From: Chloroflexota bacterium
GTDB lineage: Bacteria > Chloroflexota > Anaerolineae > Aggregatilineales > J027
Direction: 5' to 3'
Assembly: GCA_024434115.1 (NCBI GenBank)
Contig: QMIT01000005.1
Location: 62,001-126,000 of the forward strand
DNA: 64,000 nt
Position numbers and translations under genes: made by a program. Positions 1-8,730 of the stretch are shown in pieces; position 1 is the first letter of the stretch; the number at the start of each line of letters is the position of its first letter. The notes below the pieces were generated by a model. That model had not been told where the DNA came from and made no database searches. It was given only the letters and a program-made list of their open reading frames with translations.

Positions 1-105
1 GTGCATCTGCCATTATTCGACGGGCGGGGCAGCAGCGAAAATAATTGGCAGGTTGGCCTCTTAGCATCGTTTCGATGAATTGCCTAACAATCGGAAGGCC
101 TTGAC

Positions 106-468
106 ATGACACTAGATTGGGATCAATTGGCGGCAGTGGCCCGCGATAGCCTGAGCGAGTCAGAACTCCAAACCAGCGTCATATATCTAGACAAGCAGAT
201 CTATGAGGCGGGGGACGAGGTGCCGTTTAATCGGGGGATGCGGGTGGTGGATGGCTCAGTCGTGCTGGCGTTTGTAGACTTGCAACCCGAGGCGAATTGG
301 TCACATCCCGCCCGTTATCTTTTTATCGAACCTGATACCGGCAATATGGAGCAGTTGGAGGGTAATTTTTTCCCGCCCTATCGCTCACCCATCCCAGAGA
401 CGTTTCGGTTAGCTTGGCAGGGGCAGACCGTTCCCGATTGGCCTTTACTGACCAATCAAGCGCTTTGA
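106..468 (+). CDS. hypothetical protein, 120 aa
   Basis: I do not recognise this gene. The ATG at 106 has a GGAAGG ribosome site 7 bases upstream, which supports the start. The product is acidic and soluble, with no signal peptide, membrane segment or cysteine. The second half is rich in proline and aromatic residues (FFPPYRSPIPETFRLAWQG). A strong hairpin follows the stop directly, so the gene probably forms the end of a transcription unit that begins outside the window. Codon use resembles its neighbours. Confidence 0.6.
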   Translation: MTLDWDQLAAVARDSLSESELQTSVIYLDKQIYEAGDEVPFNRGMRVVDGSVVLAFVDLQPEANWSHPARYLFIEPDTGNMEQLEGNFFPPYRSPIPETFRLAWQGQTVPDWPLLTNQAL

Positions 469-477
469 AGCGATTTT

Positions 478-520
478 AGCTTACCCAAACGCTTCCACCC
501 TTAAGGCGTTTGGGTAAGTT
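478..520. terminator. intrinsic terminator-like hairpin
   Basis: Perfect 12-bp inverted repeat TTACCCAAACGC (481-492) and GCGTTTGGGTAA (506-517), extendable by about three pairs. It lies 10 bases past the stop of the 120-aa gene. There is no clear T run, so it may work as a rho-assisted stop. Confidence 0.55.
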
Positions 521-630
521 TGAATAGTGCGACACCGCTCTACCAGAACATTTCCTCTGGAAAGTAAGGTCGCTGCTGATACTTTTGGGCCATCATGTTC
601 AAAATTTCAATTTATGCGCTATAATTATCT

Positions 631-1599
631 ATGATAATGCGAGTTATGGAAGATGATATTTTGAATCTTATGTTACATCCACAGCCTCTCAACCCCCTCG
701 ATCAAAACCCTGCCGCGATCTTTATCGCCAGCAAACCCTCCGAACACAGCCGCCGCACCATGCACCACGCCCTCGACACCATCGCCAAAATGATTGCCCC
801 CGACCTCGACGCCCTCCAATTTCAGTGGGAATATTTGCGCTATGCCCACACCGCTATGATTCGTACACACCTGCTCGAACTTGACTATAAACCCGCCACC
901 GTGAATGTTATGCTGGCAGCCCTGCGGGGTGTCTTAAAGGAGTGTTGGAAGTTGGGGTTAATGTCTGCCGAGGATTATCACCGCGCCGCCGATATTGCGA
1001 ATGTCAAAAACACCACCCTCCCCGCTGGACGTGAACTGACCGCCGGAGAAATTGTCGAACTCTTTCGGGCGTGTAATTTGGACACCACCCCACTCGGCAT
1101 CCGGGACGCCGCCTTAATTGCGATTTTGCGGACGACGGGGTTGCGTCGCGCCGAGGTGGTACGACTGCAAATCGAGGATTATGCCACCTCCACCCGCCGT
1201 CTGGTCATTCATGGCAAGGGGCGCAAAGAACGGGCCGTCTATGTTCCTGAATCGGCTCGCTTCTATCTGACACGCTGGCTGGAAATTCGCGGGGACACTG
1301 CTGACGGGCCGTTGTTGACCGTCATTCGCAAAGGGGGGCATGTTACCCTGAACCCCCTCACCCCCCAGAGCATCTATGACATCCTTGCCAAGCGTGCCCA
1401 ACAAGCCGGGGTGCGCGATTTCAGCCCACACGATTTTCGCCGTACCTTCGCCGGGGATATGTTGGATCGAGGTGCCGATATTGTCACAGTCGCTGGGATT
1501 TTAGGTCATGCCGATGTCAATACCACCCGTCGTTATGACCGCCGCCCCGAAGATGCCAAACGCAAGGCCGCCGATCTCATTTCCTTGCCCATGCCCTGA
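631..1599 (+). CDS. tyrosine recombinase, XerC/XerD type
   Basis: Site-specific DNA recombinase of 322 aa. An N-terminal SAM-like core-binding domain (about 35-125) precedes the catalytic domain (135-315). The full set of active residues is visible: R172 in TTGLRRAEV, K196 in HGKGRKER, H267 and R270 in SPHDFRR, H293 in ILGHADVNTT and nucleophile Y302 in RRYDRR. Length and organisation fit XerC/D or a phage/plasmid integrase of the short class. ATG codons also occur at 637, 646 and 670, and none has a good ribosome site. A TATAAT box at 620-625 would place transcription near 631, so the message may be leaderless. It stands alone, with no excisionase or relaxase beside it. Whether it resolves chromosome dimers or moves an element cannot be decided here. 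Confidence 0.9.
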   Translation: MIMRVMEDDILNLMLHPQPLNPLDQNPAAIFIASKPSEHSRRTMHHALDTIAKMIAPDLDALQFQWEYLRYAHTAMIRTHLLELDYKPATVNVMLAALRGVLKECWKLGLMSAEDYHRAADIANVKNTTLPAGRELTAGEIVELFRACNLDTTPLGIRDAALIAILRTTGLRRAEVVRLQIEDYATSTRRLVIHGKGRKERAVYVPESARFYLTRWLEIRGDTADGPLLTVIRKGGHVTLNPLTPQSIYDILAKRAQQAGVRDFSPHDFRRTFAGDMLDRGADIVTVAGILGHADVNTTRRYDRRPEDAKRKAADLISLPMP

Positions 1600-2226
1600 T
1601 TATTGCAACAACTGAGTAAGCAGCGTCCGCAATTCAGTCTCAAAATCAATTTTTGGCAGGCTCGGCTCGCTATCGTAAATACCTTTGGCAATCGGCGAGG
1701 GGTGTGCAAATCCTTCCAACCCCGCGACGATGACAAACAACCTCAAGAGCAGTTGTGCCCCTCCAATAGATTGTAAACGAAATACTGCATCAATCCGATC
1801 ACCAAGCTGGCTCAAGTTATCGTACACCCACAATTTATTGGCTCGCAGTTGTTCCGGTGGAATGTTGTATTCAAAAATGATCGGCGACAGTGCCACCAGT
1901 CGCGTAAACAGGGGCCGGGATACAAGTGAATGGACAAGAAGTTCCACAAGGCTCGATTGTGTGAGGCCATGTGTCGGCTCAATGGTCAACAGCGCCTGCT
2001 CAATTTCATCTCCCCACCGCTCCCCCTGCCGCTCAAAGACCTTCAAAAATACCTCTTCTTTGGTCTTGAAATAAAGATACACCGTTCCCTTTGCCAACCC
2101 CGAAGCACGCGCCACCTGATCCATATTGATTGCATGGTAGCCCTTCTCAATGAGCAGGCTTTCGGCGGCGGCAATAATCTGATCTTCCCGTTCTTGTTTG
2201 GCTGCGTCACTATAAGCGCGTTTCAT
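1600..2226 (-). CDS. TetR/AcrR family transcriptional repressor
   Basis: A 208-aa regulator beginning MKRAYSDAAKQEREDQI. An in-frame ATG at 2244 is possible, but the one at 2226 has a GGAA site 8-10 bases upstream. The N-terminal helix-turn-helix is typical of TetR: AAESLLIEKGYHAINMDQVA, then a recognition helix region GLAKGTVYLYFKTKEEV. The C-terminal ligand domain is hydrophobic (LLRLFVIVAGLEGFA). The gene is divergent from the short-chain dehydrogenase at 2355, and three operator-like inverted repeats lie between them. By family precedent it represses itself and the dehydrogenase until a small ligand binds. The ligand is unknown. Confidence 0.88.
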   Translation of the reverse strand: MKRAYSDAAKQEREDQIIAAAESLLIEKGYHAINMDQVARASGLAKGTVYLYFKTKEEVFLKVFERQGERWGDEIEQALLTIEPTHGLTQSSLVELLVHSLVSRPLFTRLVALSPIIFEYNIPPEQLRANKLWVYDNLSQLGDRIDAVFRLQSIGGAQLLLRLFVIVAGLEGFAHPSPIAKGIYDSEPSLPKIDFETELRTLLTQLLQ

Positions 2227-2246
2227 GATGATGTTCCGTTTCATTG

Positions 2247-2321
2247 ATGACCGATAGTCATTTTCCCCTTGACATACTGACCAGCAGTCAGTTAAAGTAT
2301 AACAAATGACCATTGGTCATT
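2247..2321. promoter_or_regulatory. three TGAC-N(5-7)-GTCA operators in TetR/SDR intergenic region
   Basis: Three inverted repeats share TGAC/GTCA arms: ATGAC-N5-GTCAT at 2247-2261, ACTGAC-N5-GTCAGT at 2276-2292, and the perfect AATGACCA-T-TGGTCATT at 2305-2321. Their centres lie 30 and 29 bp apart, close to three helical turns, so bound dimers would sit on one face. A TTGACA box at 2269-2274 lies between the first and second sites. Confidence 0.72.
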
Positions 2322-2354
2322 AAAGTCTTGGCATCAAAGTGGGAGGAAACAAAA

Positions 2355-3284
2355 ATGGCCGAACATTGGACACTCGACAACATGCCTGATCAAACAGGTA
2401 AGGTCGTCATCGTAACGGGTGCCACACACGGATTGGGTTATGAAGTGGCAAAAGGCTTTGCGGCGAAAAATGCCACCCTGATTCTGGCGGTTCGTAACAT
2501 AACCCTCGGACAAGAACGTGTCACTGAGTTTAGACAGATCAATCCCAACGGCAAATTTGAGGTCATGCCCCTCCAATTGGATGATCTAGCAAGTGTCCGC
2601 CAATTTGCTGAAGAATTTAAACGCAAATATCAGCGCTTGGATGTATTGGTCAATAATGCCGGGATTATGGCCGTGCCGTTTGGCAAGACCAAAGATGGCT
2701 TTGAGATGCACATCGGCGTCAACTATCTCGGACACTTTGCCCTCACCGGATTGCTGCTGCCCATCATCAAGCGGACCCCCGGTGCGCGTGTGATTGCCGT
2801 TGCCAGTGAAGCGGAAAAGTACGGCAACATTGAATCGCTGTTAGCGGATTTTGACTATCAAAAACGCTATGAACGCTGGATGGCTTACGGTCACAGTAAA
2901 CTCGCCCAATTGATGTTCGCCTATGAACTCAATCGGCGTTTTCAGCAGCATCGCTACCAAGCGCAGGCAATGGGTGCTCACCCCGGTTTTGCCCGCACCA
3001 ATCTGCGGCTCAGTGTCATGCCAACCGAGCGCAACCTCTTTCACCGCTACTTGAATGCGTTTTTTGAACTCATCTCCCAGCGTCAGGAGCTTGGTGCGCT
3101 TCCCCTTTTGTTTGCCGCCGCCGCCCCGGAAGCGCAAGGTGGCGAATATTATGGGGTCAGCCGTTTCCAAATGTGGGGCTACCCGGCCAAAAATCGTTCG
3201 TCCCGCCGCTCGCACGACGAAGCCATTGCCAAGCGGCTCTGGGAAAAATCCGAAGCTGTGACCGGGGTGCATTTCGAATTTTAG
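2355..3284 (+). CDS. short-chain dehydrogenase/reductase (retinol-dehydrogenase-like)
   Basis: A 309-aa NAD(P)-dependent oxidoreductase. The frame stays open upstream to 2313, but GGAGGAA eight bases before the ATG at 2355 fixes this start. Rossmann fold motifs: TGATHGLG at residues 21-28 for the dinucleotide, NNAG at 100-103, catalytic S151, and Y178-GHS-K182. Length and the long C-terminal region resemble the WWOX/retinol dehydrogenase subgroup, not the 250-aa FabG type. The substrate is unknown. Control by the divergent TetR protein suggests a role in handling a xenobiotic or lipid aldehyde/ketone. Confidence 0.88.
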   Translation: MAEHWTLDNMPDQTGKVVIVTGATHGLGYEVAKGFAAKNATLILAVRNITLGQERVTEFRQINPNGKFEVMPLQLDDLASVRQFAEEFKRKYQRLDVLVNNAGIMAVPFGKTKDGFEMHIGVNYLGHFALTGLLLPIIKRTPGARVIAVASEAEKYGNIESLLADFDYQKRYERWMAYGHSKLAQLMFAYELNRRFQQHRYQAQAMGAHPGFARTNLRLSVMPTERNLFHRYLNAFFELISQRQELGALPLLFAAAAPEAQGGEYYGVSRFQMWGYPAKNRSSRRSHDEAIAKRLWEKSEAVTGVHFEF

Positions 3285-3341
3285 GGCGATTTTCGTCCAC
3301 ACCTGAAAGAGACGATGTTGTGCCGCAATATCCCAGCGTAT

Positions 3342-4133
3342 TCAGCGGTTGCGCTCCTCACGTACAAACAGCAGCGTGCCTGAAACGAGGAACAGTCCAA
3401 ACATCCCCACCATTACGACAGCGTTGAGTAGCGGCTTTTCTAGGACAATGCGTGAGAAGTCCGCCTTATCATGATAAAAAACACCCCGCGTCAAATCCAC
3501 CGCATACCGCAGCGGGGAGATCACTGCAAGAGCACTAATAAATCGCGGTTGGTTGTCAAAGGGCGTAAACACCCCCGCCAAAAAATACTGGGGCAGGATG
3601 AGAAACGGGAAAATTTGATCGGCGACCCGGCGACTGGACAGCTTGGGCAGCAGGAGTATTCCGAAAGACCCACCCAGCAAGCAAGCCATAAACCCCACTG
3701 GAATCAAGCCAAGTCCCTGCGCGACAGAAATGTTCGAGTCGGAAATGAGGGCAATCACGATACCAAATGCCAGCAGCCCAATGCCTTGAGCCATCGCTAC
3801 CAGCGATTCGCCGAGAATTTTGCCAACGATGATGGCATACCGCGAGACCGGCGACACAAAAATCTCTTGGCTAAAGTCGTTGTCGCGGTCATCCAGCAAA
3901 GAGATGATGCCCAACATCGCCGATTGAAACAGGGTCTGGGTATAAACACCCGTGAAGACGAAGAGCTTGAAGTCATAACCGACGGCTTGTCCAATACTGG
4001 CATCAAGGCTTTCCCCCAAGAAGAGAATGATCACGAAGGGGAAGATGAACGACGCGACGATACGTGGGCGATCCCGCATGAACTTCAGCAAGTCACGATA
4101 AGCGATAGTTAGGATGGTGTTCAGGTTACTCAT
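3342..4133 (-). CDS. ABC-2 type transporter permease
   Basis: Integral membrane partner of the ATPase upstream, 263 aa, starting MSNLNTILTIAYRDLLKFM. Its ATG overlaps the ATPase stop in ATGAGTAA (4126-4133), which indicates translational coupling. About six hydrophobic segments are visible, including IVASFIFPFVIILFLG, QGIGLLAFGIVIALI and VVMVGMFGLFLVSGTLLFV. The motif YFLAGVFTPFDNQP matches the ABC-2 signature region. With the DrrA-like ATPase it should export a hydrophobic compound such as a drug or lipid. Control by the MarR protein upstream supports a resistance role, which remains inference. Confidence 0.87.
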   Translation of the reverse strand: MSNLNTILTIAYRDLLKFMRDRPRIVASFIFPFVIILFLGESLDASIGQAVGYDFKLFVFTGVYTQTLFQSAMLGIISLLDDRDNDFSQEIFVSPVSRYAIIVGKILGESLVAMAQGIGLLAFGIVIALISDSNISVAQGLGLIPVGFMACLLGGSFGILLLPKLSSRRVADQIFPFLILPQYFLAGVFTPFDNQPRFISALAVISPLRYAVDLTRGVFYHDKADFSRIVLEKPLLNAVVMVGMFGLFLVSGTLLFVREERNR

Positions 4134-5067
4134 GGGCGGCCCCCACAATAGAAAGATAAGCGTCTTCAAGCGTCGGGATATGGGTTTTCACAAGCGACAG
4201 CGGGGTTTGGATCCGCTGAATGATCTGCTGGGCATTCTGATTAGCCAGTGAGATTTTGAATTTGGGGGTTTCCTCAAACGGAAGATCAGCCCGTGTCAGT
4301 TCGGTGCGCAGTCCCTCACGATCCGCCGCATCAACCAGCAAATACGATTGAGCCGCTAACTGGGTTCGAATCGTGTCGGGGGTGCCATACGCCGCTATTT
4401 TTCCATGATTGATAATGCAAATCATGTCGGATTGTTCGGCTTCTTCAAGATAGTGAGTGGTCAGGAAAACGGTCATCCCATTGCCACTCCGTACCGTCGT
4501 CAGATACTCCCACAGGTTGCGGCGGCTGGCCGGGTCAAGGCCAATGGTGGGTTCATCTAGGAAAAGCACTTTGGGGGTATGGATGAGGCTACGGATGATC
4601 TCCAACTTGCGTTTCATGCCGCCCGAAAATTGCTTGACAGGCCTGAATATGTCGCGGCCCAACCCGATGATGTCGGCCAGCCGATTCACCTCTTGGCGAT
4701 AGGCTTCGGGCATGGAGGCATACCTCGGACGAAACGAATACAGTCCATACAATGTGGCATGGAGCCGGATATTTTCCTCGGCGGTCAGGTTGAGATCGAG
4801 ACTGGGATTCTGAAAAATGATCCCTACCTCTCGTCGTACCCGGCTCGCTTGCGTGGCGACATCGAGGCCGAGGATGGACACATGACCTGCGGTAGGGGTC
4901 AACGTCGTGGTGAGAATCGAGACAATGGTTGTTTTGCCTGCCCCGTTTGGCCCCAACAGCGCAAATAGTTGTCCGGGTTCTACGGTAAAAGATACATCAT
5001 CAACAGCATTTCGTTCGCTTTGTTTATAACGTTTGACTAGATGTTGAACTTCAATACTCGGTGGCAT
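4126..5067 (-). CDS. ABC transporter ATP-binding protein, DrrA/CcmA-like
   Basis: Nucleotide-binding subunit, 313 aa from MPPSIEVQHLVKRYKQ. The ATG at 5067 is chosen because AAAGGT lies eight bases upstream; a start at 5082 is possible. The Walker A motif is GPNGAGKTT, the signature FSGGMKRKLEI and Walker B VLFLDEPTIGLD, followed by the switch histidine in LTTHYLEEAEQ. About 80 C-terminal residues after the ATPase domain match the DrrA subfamily. It is second in a minus-strand set MarR regulator - ATPase - permease. A palindrome at 5112-5128, just upstream, is the likely operator. Confidence 0.92.
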   Translation of the reverse strand: MPPSIEVQHLVKRYKQSERNAVDDVSFTVEPGQLFALLGPNGAGKTTIVSILTTTLTPTAGHVSILGLDVATQASRVRREVGIIFQNPSLDLNLTAEENIRLHATLYGLYSFRPRYASMPEAYRQEVNRLADIIGLGRDIFRPVKQFSGGMKRKLEIIRSLIHTPKVLFLDEPTIGLDPASRRNLWEYLTTVRSGNGMTVFLTTHYLEEAEQSDMICIINHGKIAAYGTPDTIRTQLAAQSYLLVDAADREGLRTELTRADLPFEETPKFKISLANQNAQQIIQRIQTPLSLVKTHIPTLEDAYLSIVGAAHE

Positions 5068-5111
5068 TACGCTACCTTTCATAGGATGAGTTTTGAATCT
5101 ATAGATTGCTC

Positions 5112-5128
5112 TATACAATAGTTGTATA
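5112..5128. promoter_or_regulatory. MarR-type operator before ABC genes
   Basis: A perfect 17-bp palindrome, TATACAA-TAG-TTGTATA, lies 45 bases upstream of the ATPase start. Similar half sites recur before the MarR gene itself. Confidence 0.7.
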
Positions 5129-5166
5129 TCCGAACTACATTCGCAAAAAAACGGACTGTGTTTATC

Positions 5167-5625
5167 TCAGCAGCAGTTTTTGAGTACATCCTTAACTAAC
5201 CCGGTGATCCGTTCGAGTGAGCGAAGAATAAGATGGCGCTCGTCTTCCTGAAGTCCGGCCTCTACTTGCCTGAAAAAATCTTGCAGCGCTTTCTCCAACG
5301 TTGCCCGCACAGTCCGCCCTTGATTCGTCAAGCCGACCAGCACTATGCGCCGATCCTCAGCATCCGGCTTGCGTCGCACGAGTTCTTTTTCGACCAGTTG
5401 ATCAACCATACGAGTCATGGTACTTTTAGCTAGTTCCATCGTTTCGCTCAAATCATTCATGCTCAAGTAGCCCTTTTCGGGCAGCGACAAAAGGGTATAG
5501 CCCTGAGCGGGCGTGACGCCATTCATCGTCGAGCATACTTGATCACAGATTTCATAGGCGCGGACAAGCTGGCTGAGATGGTGCTGCAATAGGCTCGCAA
5601 AAACGCTGGATTCGTCTTGACTCAT
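5167..5625 (-). CDS. MarR family transcriptional regulator
   Basis: A winged-helix regulator of 152 aa starting MSQDESSVFASLLQ at 5625. The frame extends upstream without a better start. The central DNA-binding region reads LSLPEKGYLSMNDLSETMEL, then AKSTMTRMVDQLVEKELVRR, with the wing KPDAEDRRIVLVGLTNQGR, all characteristic of MarR. N- and C-terminal helices form the dimer interface; the C-terminus ends in a Cys pair (KNCC) that could sense oxidants, though this is inference. It lies upstream of the ABC ATPase in the same direction, and matching palindromes precede both genes. It probably represses itself and the exporter. Confidence 0.88.
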   Translation of the reverse strand: MSQDESSVFASLLQHHLSQLVRAYEICDQVCSTMNGVTPAQGYTLLSLPEKGYLSMNDLSETMELAKSTMTRMVDQLVEKELVRRKPDAEDRRIVLVGLTNQGRTVRATLEKALQDFFRQVEAGLQEDERHLILRSLERITGLVKDVLKNCC

Positions 5626-5647
5626 GGTGATAGGTATCCTAATATGT

Positions 5648-5681
5648 CTACAAAAATGATTGTAGTATGCAACTAAATATT
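5648..5681. promoter_or_regulatory. MarR autoregulatory operator region
   Basis: CTACAA-N6-TTGTAG (5648-5665) is followed by a minus-strand TAGTTGCATAC. That sequence matches 9 of 11 bases of TAGTTGTATAT in the operator at 5112-5128. It lies 23-55 bases upstream of the MarR start. Confidence 0.55.
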
Positions 5682-5747
5682 TGTCAAACTCAACGCGGCA
5701 CGGCGCACAATGGGGCTGGTCGTTAACGATTAAGTTCGGGAATGCCA

Positions 5748-5808
5748 CCTCCCTCCCCTGCCCCCTTTGCCCTCTCCACTCAGTGGGGAGGGGTTTAGGG
5801 TGGGGATA
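5748..5808. repeat. MITE family 1, fragment (copy 1 of 6)
   Basis: GC-rich hairpin block ending GTGGGGAGGGGTTTAGGGTGGGG, which matches the inner part of the 155-bp elements at 25134 and 37287. The terminal repeats are not recognisable here, so this is a degenerate copy. Confidence 0.6.
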
Positions 5809-5818
5809 GAAAGCGACT

Positions 5819-6328
5819 CTATTGGGCTATGGCCTCATCGTGTTTGGCCTTGACCTTAACTTTGCCCTTCGATGGTTTTTCCCGCTCACCGACCAGCACC
5901 TTAAGGCCTTCGGTCATAAAACTGATACAGATACCCAGCACCCCCAACCACAACCCAATATGCACCACTGTATCCAGCGTGTCATCTTCAAAGTGGAAGG
6001 GGAAAATCGAGATCAGGGCCAGTAGGGACACCAGCGAAAACACGTTAGTGACAATTTGCATCAAATGGCGTAACCGATAGGGGTCAAGGCCCAGCAGCAG
6101 CGCATTTGCCAAAACCGATACCGCGCAGGAGAGGTAAAAATAGGGCAGCCAATCTTCAAACTTGGCATTACGAATAAAACTCAAGTCCCAATCCGGCACC
6201 ATACCCACCACAACCACGCCAATCATGGTCACGACGATGGTGACAAAATACCCTATTTTGCGGCCTGCGATGTCTAAAATGGAATCATGTCGGGGTTTAA
6301 CAACTTTCAGATTATCATCCTGAATCAT
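5819..6328 (-). CDS. four-helix membrane protein, hypothetical
   Basis: A 169-aa protein starting MIQDDNLKVVKPRHDS; GGAAGG lies about 10 bases before the ATG at 6328. Four hydrophobic segments are visible: GYFVTIVVTMIGVVVVGMV, WLPYFYLSCAVSVLANALLL, TNVFSLVSLLALISIFPF and VHIGLWLGVLGICISFM. The tail is lysine-rich (SKGKVKVKAKHDE) and presumably cytoplasmic. I do not recognise a family or function. It is divergent from the LysM lipoprotein gene, and the two share a 240-bp promoter region. Confidence 0.6.
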   Translation of the reverse strand: MIQDDNLKVVKPRHDSILDIAGRKIGYFVTIVVTMIGVVVVGMVPDWDLSFIRNAKFEDWLPYFYLSCAVSVLANALLLGLDPYRLRHLMQIVTNVFSLVSLLALISIFPFHFEDDTLDTVVHIGLWLGVLGICISFMTEGLKVLVGEREKPSKGKVKVKAKHDEAIAQ

Positions 6329-6565
6329 GCCTGCATCACCTTCCCATATGCTAATAAGGTGTGATTCTACCCTACCCCAGCGATTCTGAATCGTGCAAAA
6401 ATACACAATCTTCTATCATCATCATCCTATACGAAAAAATCACCCTGTAAGTTTTTTGTCAGATAAGGTTAGGTTTTTGTTAGCGATTCGCTTGTAGGTC
6501 GTAGTACCAGCGTCATGCCTGTTGGATGAGGAGGGTATAGACTGGTTATAAAATGATTTAGAGAA

Positions 6566-7711
6566 ATGGGTGTAACCATGTCGTCCAAAAAAATCTACGC
6601 CCTAACGACGTGTATGATAATTTTGACCAGCCTCCTAAGCGGCTGTATGTTGAATGATGGTGCCAAACCTTCGGCGGCGGCCCCCACCATCCCGGAAGAA
6701 AATATTAACAAGACCAAGTCCGCCCAAAATAACCAAGCCCAGATGCAGTTAGCGGCCAACAGCATTGGCGGGCCAATCAACAACCCCCAATCCCAGACTG
6801 TTTGCACCTATCCGACGGGTTGGCAGGCCTATCAACTGCAAATTAACGAAACCCCCTACAGCATCGCCGTGCGTGGGGAATATACTGCCGATCAAATTTT
6901 GGCCGCGAATTGTCTAGCCGCAGGCACGGTCTTGAGCGTCGGTCATATTTTATATGTGCCACCGTCCGTTTCCAGCAGCGCGCCCGAAACTCTACTGCCC
7001 CTCGGCATCAGCGCCATTGTCGTAGACCCCCCCAGTGTGACGGCAGGCGGCAAAGTCAATTTGACATGGCAGGGACAAGGGCCAGTCGTCTCGGTGCGCG
7101 TCGGTTGGGTCTATAACGGTCAATTTATCGAAGAAACCCGCAATCTACCCAAGATTGGCACGTGGCAATTTACCGTTCCCGACGATGGACGACAGGAAAT
7201 GACCCTCATGGTGCGTGTGGGCGACGGCGTACAAGAGGTCGCGGCCCAAACGGTGGTCAAGGTGGCCTGTGGTCAAAGCTGGTTTTTCGCTCCCACCCCA
7301 TCCGGCTGCCCCACCCCATCATTAGTGACGACCTTTCAAGAACAGACCTTTGAACGTGGCCGCATTGTCTATCTGCCGACATTGGGCGTGAATTATCTGC
7401 TGATTGACGGTCAACCCGCCATCAAAATCGGCGATAGCTATCTGCCGGGGATGCCTCTCAAAGATGTTGGGTTAGATGCCGCCGTCCCACAAGGGATGCA
7501 CCAACCCAGCGGCTCATTTTATTATGCGTGGCGCGTTAATGAAGAGGTGCGCAATGCCCTCGGTTGGGCCACCTCCGATGTCGTGCAGTATACCGGGGTT
7601 TTGCAGCGGGCCATTGATACCAGCGGCGAACGGGTCTATTTCACGGCAGGCTCCGGCGGCATCTATCGCACCGGTGGCGGCCAAGCATGGACTCTGATGT
7701 TTTTGCAGTAG
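6566..7711 (+). CDS. LysM-domain lipoprotein
   Basis: Secreted, lipid-anchored protein. The type II signal peptide ends in LLSGC, so Cys becomes the N-terminus. ATG at 6566 or 6578 could both start it; the shorter one gives a compact MSSKK n-region. After a linker rich in Ala, Asn and Gln comes a LysM-like motif (residues about 95-135: TPYSIAVRGEYTADQILAAN and LSVGHILYVPP). An Ig-like domain follows (VDPPSVTAGGKVNLTWQGQG), then an uncharacterised C-terminal domain of about 130 aa with several Cys. The likely role is a peptidoglycan-bound surface protein. No catalytic motif is seen. It is probably monocistronic. Confidence 0.75.
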   Translation: MGVTMSSKKIYALTTCMIILTSLLSGCMLNDGAKPSAAAPTIPEENINKTKSAQNNQAQMQLAANSIGGPINNPQSQTVCTYPTGWQAYQLQINETPYSIAVRGEYTADQILAANCLAAGTVLSVGHILYVPPSVSSSAPETLLPLGISAIVVDPPSVTAGGKVNLTWQGQGPVVSVRVGWVYNGQFIEETRNLPKIGTWQFTVPDDGRQEMTLMVRVGDGVQEVAAQTVVKVACGQSWFFAPTPSGCPTPSLVTTFQEQTFERGRIVYLPTLGVNYLLIDGQPAIKIGDSYLPGMPLKDVGLDAAVPQGMHQPSGSFYYAWRVNEEVRNALGWATSDVVQYTGVLQRAIDTSGERVYFTAGSGGIYRTGGGQAWTLMFLQ

Positions 7712-7803
7712 ATGGACGATATTAATTCTGTAATACTTCAAACTCCAAAAATGCAGTATAATTTTGACCTTGCTTATTCTTGTTCATCGGTTAAGCAGGG
7801 TCT

Positions 7804-8694
7804 ATGATTTTCATTCCCAACAAACTCCTCCCTTTTATTATGCCAATTATATTTGCCGTCCTGTGGGTAGCGGGCGCTCTACTGCAAGTCAATTCGTGGA
7901 ACGGCCATGAACAATTTCGACGACTTTTGACGGAAGGCAAAACTACGGGCGCGACCATCACAGGCGATCAGTTTAGCTGTGTCCAAAATACCTGCGGTTT
8001 CTATTCAGTGAATTACGACTATGTGGTGGACGACAAAATCTATCACACTCTTGACGAACATATCTATGGCTATGATACCGGAGACCCCACCTATAATTTT
8101 GGCGATCACGTTTCGATTCTTTATCTGCCAAACGAACCATCCTTCAGTTATATAGCGACCAACCTCACCTTCCCCCGCGAAAAAGCAACCTACTATGGCA
8201 TGGTGCCCTATGCTGCTTTGTGGGGTTGTATGATAAGCCTGTATTGGAAGCCCTATCGCAAATACCGCCTAACTTCTCTTTTAGATAACGCTGTTTTCCA
8301 TTTCCGCCATTTTGTCACCAATGTCGCTGTGCTGGTATTTGTTCAAGTCGCCGCCATCTCCCACGAAAAACAGGAGGCGTTTCGCATCCATGCCCTATGG
8401 TTTTTTCCGCTGATGATCGTTTTTGCAATTCCTTGGATAGAAATAGCCCGTTTGGGCCAACATGACAATAGCAATGGTACAATAGGGTCGGTAAAGAACA
8501 TCCTTCTTGAAATTGCTTTTCCTTGTTTTCTCGGAGTTTTCGCAGCGTTCTTGACTTTCTCAACGAGCCTACGAACCAATGATCTTGCCCTTGCGCTTTA
8601 TTTTGGTGCATCGTGCATCATTGCGCTGATAATGCTTCAGTTTTGGCAGGTCTATAAGCCACTGTGGGATGATCTTCAGCGATTTATTGGGTGA
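7804..8694 (+). CDS. DUF3592-like membrane protein
   Basis: A 296-aa membrane protein. The first hydrophobic segment (FIMPIIFAVLWVAGALLQV) is followed by an outside beta-rich domain at about 40-125: TTGATITGDQ, a Cys pair around NTC, YDYVVDDKIYHT and HVSILYLPNEP. This pattern of short strands ending in V-x-YxP is typical of DUF3592. At least five further membrane segments follow, such as FHFRHFVTNVAVLVFVQVAA and FLGVFAAFLTFSTSL. Its molecular role is not known for the family. A start with a clear ribosome site is lacking; ATG 7804 is the first in frame. Confidence 0.62.
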   Translation: MIFIPNKLLPFIMPIIFAVLWVAGALLQVNSWNGHEQFRRLLTEGKTTGATITGDQFSCVQNTCGFYSVNYDYVVDDKIYHTLDEHIYGYDTGDPTYNFGDHVSILYLPNEPSFSYIATNLTFPREKATYYGMVPYAALWGCMISLYWKPYRKYRLTSLLDNAVFHFRHFVTNVAVLVFVQVAAISHEKQEAFRIHALWFFPLMIVFAIPWIEIARLGQHDNSNGTIGSVKNILLEIAFPCFLGVFAAFLTFSTSLRTNDLALALYFGASCIIALIMLQFWQVYKPLWDDLQRFIG

Positions 8695-8730
8695 TGAGTT
8701 TTATAGCAATTTTCATCTAGTTGACCCCAG

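Noticed and set aside
1..78. Possible 3' end of a gene running in from the left (frame open to a TGA at 76-78)
   Set aside because: Only 25 codons, no recognisable motif, and a second frame is open almost as long.
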